DNA of 64,000 nt, taken from the NCBI GenBank assembly GCA_944368775.1, contig CALVXB010000009.1, positions 1 through 64,000 on the forward strand. The letters run 5' to 3'. Origin of the DNA: an uncultured Clostridia bacterium (GTDB taxonomy: Bacteria > Bacillota > Clostridia > Christensenellales > Borkfalkiaceae). How positions within the stretch are numbered: the stretch's first letter is position 1; each line of letters begins with the position of its first letter. The translations under genes and the position numbers were made by a program. This document shows, piece by piece, positions 59,991 through 64,000 of this stretch. The notes below the pieces were generated by a model. The model saw only the letters and a program-made list of their open reading frames with translations. It made no database searches and was not told the DNA's origin.

Positions 59991-61298
59991 ATGTCTGTCG
60001 GCAAAACGTTTGCTAAATACGTCCTTCCTTCCGTGCTCGCCTTTGCGCTGTCCGGCGTCTACGCGATCGTAGACGGCTTTTTCGTCGGGCAGAGCGTCGG
60101 CGACGCGGGGCTGTCCGCCATCAACGTCGCCTTCCCCGTCGTATCCCTCATGCAGTCGCTGGGCACGGGCATCGGCATGGGCGGCGCGGTGCTCTGGTCG
60201 GTGCGCCGCAGCGCGGACGAAAGCGCCGCCGCCCGCTATGTGCGCGCGACGCTGTGGCTGCTGCTGTTTGCGAGCGCGGCGATGACGCCCTGCTTTTTGT
60301 TGGCAGCGCCCGTCATGCGGCTGTTCGGCGCGGAGGGCGCCGTCTATACCTACGGGGTCGATTATCTGAATGTCATCGTCTTGGGCGCCGTCTTTCAAAT
60401 CTTTGCGACGGGCGCCGTGCCCCTCATCCGCAACGCGGGCGGAACGGTCTTTGCTTTTTTGACGATGGTATCGGGATTTTTGACCAACATCCTGCTCGAC
60501 TATGTGTTCGTCTGGGTGCTGAACGCGGGCACGACGGGGGCTGCGATCGCGACGGTCATCGGCCAGGCGGTCACGGCAGCGGAGGCGGTCGGCTACCTGC
60601 TGTATAAAAAGCTCCCCTTTTTCGGCTCGCTGCGCGGCTTCGGCCGCTGCGCCGCCTCCATTGCGCGGGTGGGCATCGCGCCCTTCGGGCTGACCCTCTC
60701 CCCCATGCTCTCGCTCATGCTCATCAACCGCTTCTGTATGTTCTACGACGGGCAGCCCGCCGTCGCCTGCTATGCCTGCATCGCCTACGCAGTCAGCATC
60801 GTGCAGATGCTGCTGCAGGGCGTCGGCGACGGCAGCCAGCCGCTGATCAGCCGATTTTACGGCGAGGGAAAGCGGCGGGAGGGCGACCGCGTGCGCGCGT
60901 TCGCGTACGGCTGCGCCTTCGCGCTCGCCCTGCTCTGCTGCGCGCTGCTCTTCTTTTTGCGCGGCTATATCGGCCCCCTGTTCGGCTCGTCGGAGAACGT
61001 CAGCACGGACGTCGCGGAGGTGCTTCCGATCTTCTTGATCGGGCTGCTCTTTTACGCCTTTTCGCGCATCGCGACGGCGGGGTTTTACGCGACGGAAAAG
61101 ACGGGCTTTTCGTACCTGTGCGTCTACTCCGAGCCCGCGCTCATGCTCGCGCTGCTCTTTGTCCTCCCCCTCTTTTGGGGGCAGGCGGGCGTTTGGTGGA
61201 GCGCCGTGCTCGCGCAAATTTTGACCGCGGGCATCGCCCTCATTTTGCTGCTGCTGTCAAAGGGGCGCGGCGCGTCCGCGCCCGCCGCCCGCGCATAG
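59991..61298 (+). CDS. MATE-family efflux transporter
   Basis: 435 residues, about twelve membrane helices in two homologous halves (YAIVDGFFVGQSVGDAGLSA in the first; GVGDGSQPLISRFYGEGKR in the second), matching the MatE family (NorM/MepA-like). Such proteins export cationic drugs or metabolites using Na+ or H+. Substrate not predictable. GAGAGGG precedes the ATG. Co-transcription with azlCD suggests an export module, but this is inference. Confidence 0.92.
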   Translation: MSVGKTFAKYVLPSVLAFALSGVYAIVDGFFVGQSVGDAGLSAINVAFPVVSLMQSLGTGIGMGGAVLWSVRRSADESAAARYVRATLWLLLFASAAMTPCFLLAAPVMRLFGAEGAVYTYGVDYLNVIVLGAVFQIFATGAVPLIRNAGGTVFAFLTMVSGFLTNILLDYVFVWVLNAGTTGAAIATVIGQAVTAAEAVGYLLYKKLPFFGSLRGFGRCAASIARVGIAPFGLTLSPMLSLMLINRFCMFYDGQPAVACYACIAYAVSIVQMLLQGVGDGSQPLISRFYGEGKRREGDRVRAFAYGCAFALALLCCALLFFLRGYIGPLFGSSENVSTDVAEVLPIFLIGLLFYAFSRIATAGFYATEKTGFSYLCVYSEPALMLALLFVLPLFWGQAGVWWSAVLAQILTAGIALILLLLSKGRGASAPAARA

Positions 61299-61330
61299 GC
61301 GCAAGCGGTGACAAATTCAAAAAACCAAAA

Positions 61331-61366
61331 GACGGACCTCGCCGAAGCGGGGTCCGCCTTTTTTGA
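61331..61366. terminator. terminator shared by the MATE and reductase genes
   Basis: Stem CGGACCTCG / CGGGGTCCG (one G-U pair) followed by CCTTTTTT on the plus strand and, on the minus strand, by TCTTTTGG. It serves both convergent genes. Confidence 0.8.
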
Positions 61367-61372
61367 TGGATG

Positions 61373-62524
61373 TCAGGCTTTGGGAACGATGAGCTCCATG
61401 TCCGAGTCGGGATAGGAGCAGCAGGGATGCAGGTAGCCGAACTTGGCGTCGGCGAGGCGGCGCTTGTCCGCCCCCGCGAGGGAGAACTTGCCCGAAACCA
61501 GCTTGCTGTGGCAGAAGCCGCAGCCGCCCGCGCGGCACTTGGCGGGCACGCGCAGCCCCGCGCGCTCCATCGCGACGAGGATGGTCTCGCGCGCGTCGGC
61601 GGGTACGGCAAACGTATCGAAGCCGACGTGCACGGTCAGCGTATAGCTTGCGGGCGGCACGTCGCGCGTGCCGACGCAGTTGGCCTCCTTTTTGATGCGG
61701 CGGGGCGGCAGAGCGAAGGGCGCGAGCTGCTTGTCGAGGTAGGCGTACATGGGGTCCGAGCCGCACAGCATGGCGGTAAAGTCGCCCGAAACATACTTGC
61801 GCAGCAGCTGCTCGCCGATAAAGCCGTGCTCGTAGCCCGCCTCTTGTTCCTCGCTCAAGACGTAGACGACCTCGATCTTGTCCGAGCCCGCGGCGAGCGC
61901 GTCCAGCTCTTGATGGAAAATGACCTCCTCCTCGCGGTCCGCGCCGTAAAAGATGGTCAGCTTACAGTCGATCGTGCCGTCTGCGATCGCCTGCGCCATG
62001 CTGTAGAAGGGCGTGATGCCGCTGCCGCCCGCGATGGCGACGATGTGCTTCGCGTCCTTGACGGGCTCGTAGCAGAACTCGCCGCTCGGGTCGCCCAGCG
62101 TGAATACGTCCCCCGCTTTGGCGCGGTCGAAGAGGTAGCCGCTGAAAAAGCCGCACTTCTTCACCGTCAGCGAGACGCGCCGCTCTAATGCCGCCTTGGG
62201 CGCGGAGGAGATGGCGTACGGGCGGGAGACGACGCTGCCGTCAACCTCGCAGCCGAGCGTCACGTACTGCCCGGCGCGGAAATAGAAGGGCCGCTCCGCC
62301 TCGAAGGTGTACGTCTTGGTGTCCGCCGTGTTCTGCTCGATGTGCGCGAGCGTCGCCTTTTGGTAGCCCGGGTGCAGGATGCGCGCCGTCTCGTTGACGG
62401 CGTAGCTCTTGGGCAGCGGCTGCGCCGAGCCCTCCGCGAGCATCTTGCGGCGGTTGGGCACCAGCTTTTTGAAGCGAAGGAGATCCATAAATCCGAAGAT
62501 CTGTTTTTTGAAGGTGAATGCCAT
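61373..62524 (-). CDS. flavin reductase with C-terminal 2Fe-2S ferredoxin domain
   Basis: 383 residues in ferredoxin-NADP reductase layout: FAD domain with SRPYAISSAP (about 118-127), NAD(P) domain with IAGGSGITPFYSMAQAI and MLCGSDPMYAY, then a plant-type 2Fe-2S domain with CRAGGCGFCHSKL and the final cluster Cys in LHPCCSYP. It should pass electrons from NAD(P)H through FAD to the cluster and on to a partner. The partner is probably the CrtI-like oxidoreductase, whose stop is 2 bp before this start. The in-frame extension to 62695 overlaps that gene and is not used. Confidence 0.9.
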   Translation of the reverse strand: MAFTFKKQIFGFMDLLRFKKLVPNRRKMLAEGSAQPLPKSYAVNETARILHPGYQKATLAHIEQNTADTKTYTFEAERPFYFRAGQYVTLGCEVDGSVVSRPYAISSAPKAALERRVSLTVKKCGFFSGYLFDRAKAGDVFTLGDPSGEFCYEPVKDAKHIVAIAGGSGITPFYSMAQAIADGTIDCKLTIFYGADREEEVIFHQELDALAAGSDKIEVVYVLSEEQEAGYEHGFIGEQLLRKYVSGDFTAMLCGSDPMYAYLDKQLAPFALPPRRIKKEANCVGTRDVPPASYTLTVHVGFDTFAVPADARETILVAMERAGLRVPAKCRAGGCGFCHSKLVSGKFSLAGADKRRLADAKFGYLHPCCSYPDSDMELIVPKA

Positions 62525-62526
62525 GC

Positions 62527-64000
62527 TCAGCCCTCCCTCTTGATGTCGCCGACCGTCTGACGGCCGGAAATGTCGCCCGAAAAATAGGCGCTCGAATAGC
62601 CGGAGAGGCGCATCGCGTAGCCGCCCGCAAAGCGCAGGCCGCGCACGGTGTGGTCCTCCGCCATCATCTGCAGGCGGGGCATCAGCCCATCCCAATACTG
62701 CGACTCGTAGCCGTAGATGACCCCCTGCGGGTGGCCGCAGTAACGGGCGTACGTCATCGGCGTCGCCACCGAGATCTCCTCGATGTGCCCGCGCAGCTTT
62801 GCGCCCGTATCCCGCTCGAAGCGGTCGATCATCCTGTTGGCGACAAAGTCTTTGGTCTTATAGTAGTTTTCGGGCGTCACCTTTGCCCAGTCGTCCGACA
62901 TATACAGCGTCGTAAAGTACATCATGCAGGTGCCCTTCGGCGAAGCGTCGGGCTGGGCGCGGTTGAGGCAGACGGTCGCCTGCACGTCGTTGCTCTCGAT
63001 GGTGCGCATCGCGTCGTACTGCGCGGCCGTGTCCATCGTGTCGTACAAAAAGTAGTTGTGGTTTTCTATGCCCAGCTCGTCCGCATCGGCGTCTAACCCT
63101 AAGAACATGGTCAGCCCCCTGCCCGCGAACTTGCGCGCGTTGGTGGCGCGCACGTCCTGCTCCTTCACCCTGTCCAGCATGCGGCCGAACACGACGTGCG
63201 GCGCGCAGTTTGCCACGACGTGGCGGGTGTCGATGCGCGTGCCGTCGTCCAGCAGCACGCCCGCGACGCCGCCGTCCTGCGCGTCCGTCAGGATGCGCAC
63301 CGCCTCGGTGTTCAGCAGCACGTCGCCGCCCAGCTCGCGGATGCGCTCGACGAGCGCGAGCGAAATTTCGTGCGAGCGCATCTTGGGGGAAGTTGCGCCG
63401 CGGCGGATGTAGCGGTTGACCATGCTCGCATAATGCACGAAGCTGAGGTCGTCGCAGTGCGCGCCGAGGTAGCACCAATAGGCGTTGAGGATATTCTGCG
63501 CCTTTTTGGGCATCTTGAGGGCGGCGAGCACTTCGTTCACCGAGTACGAGCCCGCGCGCACGAAGTTGCCGTACTTGCCGACCATCACTTTGGAGTCCGT
63601 ATTGCCGTTGACGGAAGAGCTGTACGCCTGCGCGAGGCGCACTTCTTCTGCGAGGTCGAAAAACTTTTGCATCGAGGGGCGGCTGCCCGGAACGTACTGC
63701 TCCATCTTGGCGATGAACGCGTCGACGCCGAAGGGCATGGTCGCGTCCAGCTTTTCTGCGCGCGAGAGCACGCGGTACGCCTCCGGGATCTGCATCCACT
63801 CGATCTTGTCCGTCACGCCCAGCTCGTCGAACAGGACGCGCACGTCGCCCGCATTGTCCGCCGTGCCGAAGTCGTTGAGCTCGTGCAAGGACGCCTCGAA
63901 CTCGAAGCGGCCGCGGCGGAAGCTGGTGGCGAAGCCGCCCGGCAGATTGTGCTTTTCGACGAGCAGCGTCTTTGCGCCGCCCTGCAAAAGCCGTATCGCC
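62527..64000 (-). CDS. phytoene desaturase-like FAD oxidoreductase (5' end outside window)
   Basis: The minus-strand frame is open to the window edge. The first visible residues (AIRLLQGGAKTLLVEKHNLP) are the end of an N-terminal FAD Rossmann fold, so perhaps 15-20 residues are missing. Then come GGFATSFRRGRFEFEASLHELNDFG, cut here as GGFATSFRRGRFEFEAS, and the C-terminal GLRFAGGYAMRLSGYSSAYF, the FAD-binding end typical of COG1233 (CrtI/CrtO, carotenoid isomerase and relatives). The substrate is unknown. It is coupled to the flavin/2Fe-2S reductase downstream. Confidence 0.87.
   Translation of the reverse strand, partial: AIRLLQGGAKTLLVEKHNLPGGFATSFRRGRFEFEASLHELNDFGTADNAGDVRVLFDELGVTDKIEWMQIPEAYRVLSRAEKLDATMPFGVDAFIAKMEQYVPGSRPSMQKFFDLAEEVRLAQAYSSSVNGNTDSKVMVGKYGNFVRAGSYSVNEVLAALKMPKKAQNILNAYWCYLGAHCDDLSFVHYASMVNRYIRRGATSPKMRSHEISLALVERIRELGGDVLLNTEAVRILTDAQDGGVAGVLLDDGTRIDTRHVVANCAPHVVFGRMLDRVKEQDVRATNARKFAGRGLTMFLGLDADADELGIENHNYFLYDTMDTAAQYDAMRTIESNDVQATVCLNRAQPDASPKGTCMMYFTTLYMSDDWAKVTPENYYKTKDFVANRMIDRFERDTGAKLRGHIEEISVATPMTYARYCGHPQGVIYGYESQYWDGLMPRLQMMAEDHTVRGLRFAGGYAMRLSGYSSAYFSGDISGRQTVGDIKREG

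Overview
This window looks like chromosomal DNA from a Gram-positive member of the Clostridia, probably an uncultured gut lineage. The evidence is Firmicutes-type gene order (secG-rnr-smpB-ssrA, scpA-scpB, miaB-mutS-mutL-miaA-ynbB, pgk-tpiA-gpmI), TTGACA/TATAAT promoters almost always spaced 17 bp, AGGAGG ribosome sites and U-tailed terminators. Base composition is high in G+C, so long antisense shadow ORFs are frequent. No plasmid genes, tRNA, rRNA or CRISPR array was seen. The order- or genus-level placement is inference only.

Layout. 1-717 is the C-terminal end of a large serine recombinase whose last codons run into the 3' end of the tmRNA gene (707-1086), the probable edge of an integrated element. 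1161-8745 (minus) carries metA, metY, smpB, a GNAT acetyltransferase, rnr, secG and gpmI. A small XRE regulator in an AT-rich patch (9236-9568, plus) splits gpmI from tpiA and pgk. 11880-17073 (minus) holds trmL, scpB, scpA, a site-2 protease, a PanE-like reductase, a DUF1294 protein and a cyclase-family protein. 17169-24000 (plus) is a polyamine operon: a roughly 350-nt structured leader ending in an intrinsic terminator, then speD, an arginine/lysine/ornithine decarboxylase, speE, speB, a carboxy(nor)spermidine dehydrogenase and nspC. 24166-34760 (minus) has a small membrane protein, a lipoprotein, a 77-residue protein, the aluminium-resistance/methionine gamma-lyase-like enzyme, miaA, mutL, mutS and miaB. 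34882-37110 (plus) is a class A penicillin-binding protein. 37205-51409 (minus) is thiI, a cysteine desulfurase, a carB-dapF fusion, carA, argF, argD, argB, argJ, argC and argG. 51605-56416 has a YgjP-like metallopeptidase, an acyl-ACP thioesterase, a membrane-anchored PadR-type regulator and a second lipoprotein paralogous to the first. 56654-58684 is a class I lysyl-tRNA synthetase with a C-terminal tRNA-binding domain. 58849-64000 has azlCD, a MATE transporter, a flavin/2Fe-2S reductase and a partial CrtI-like oxidoreductase.

How the genes fit together. The arginine cluster makes arginine and carbamoyl phosphate. The polyamine operon would turn arginine into agmatine and putrescine, then offers two separate routes to spermidine-type products (SpeD/SpeE and carboxyspermidine dehydrogenase/decarboxylase). 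tmRNA, SmpB, RNase R and SecG form the usual ribosome-rescue neighbourhood, here with methionine genes inserted.

The most unusual signal is a dispersed motif found nine times, built on the 12-bp palindrome CATAGTACTATG. It lies at the 3' ends of genes, in a promoter region and inside four coding sequences, apparently without changing protein length. Other points worth attention are the speD leader RNA, the CarB-DapF fusion (with one catalytic cysteine replaced), the class I LysRS fusion, the membrane-tethered PadR protein, an orphan small-RNA unit at 12477-12633 and a predicted leaderless protease mRNA.
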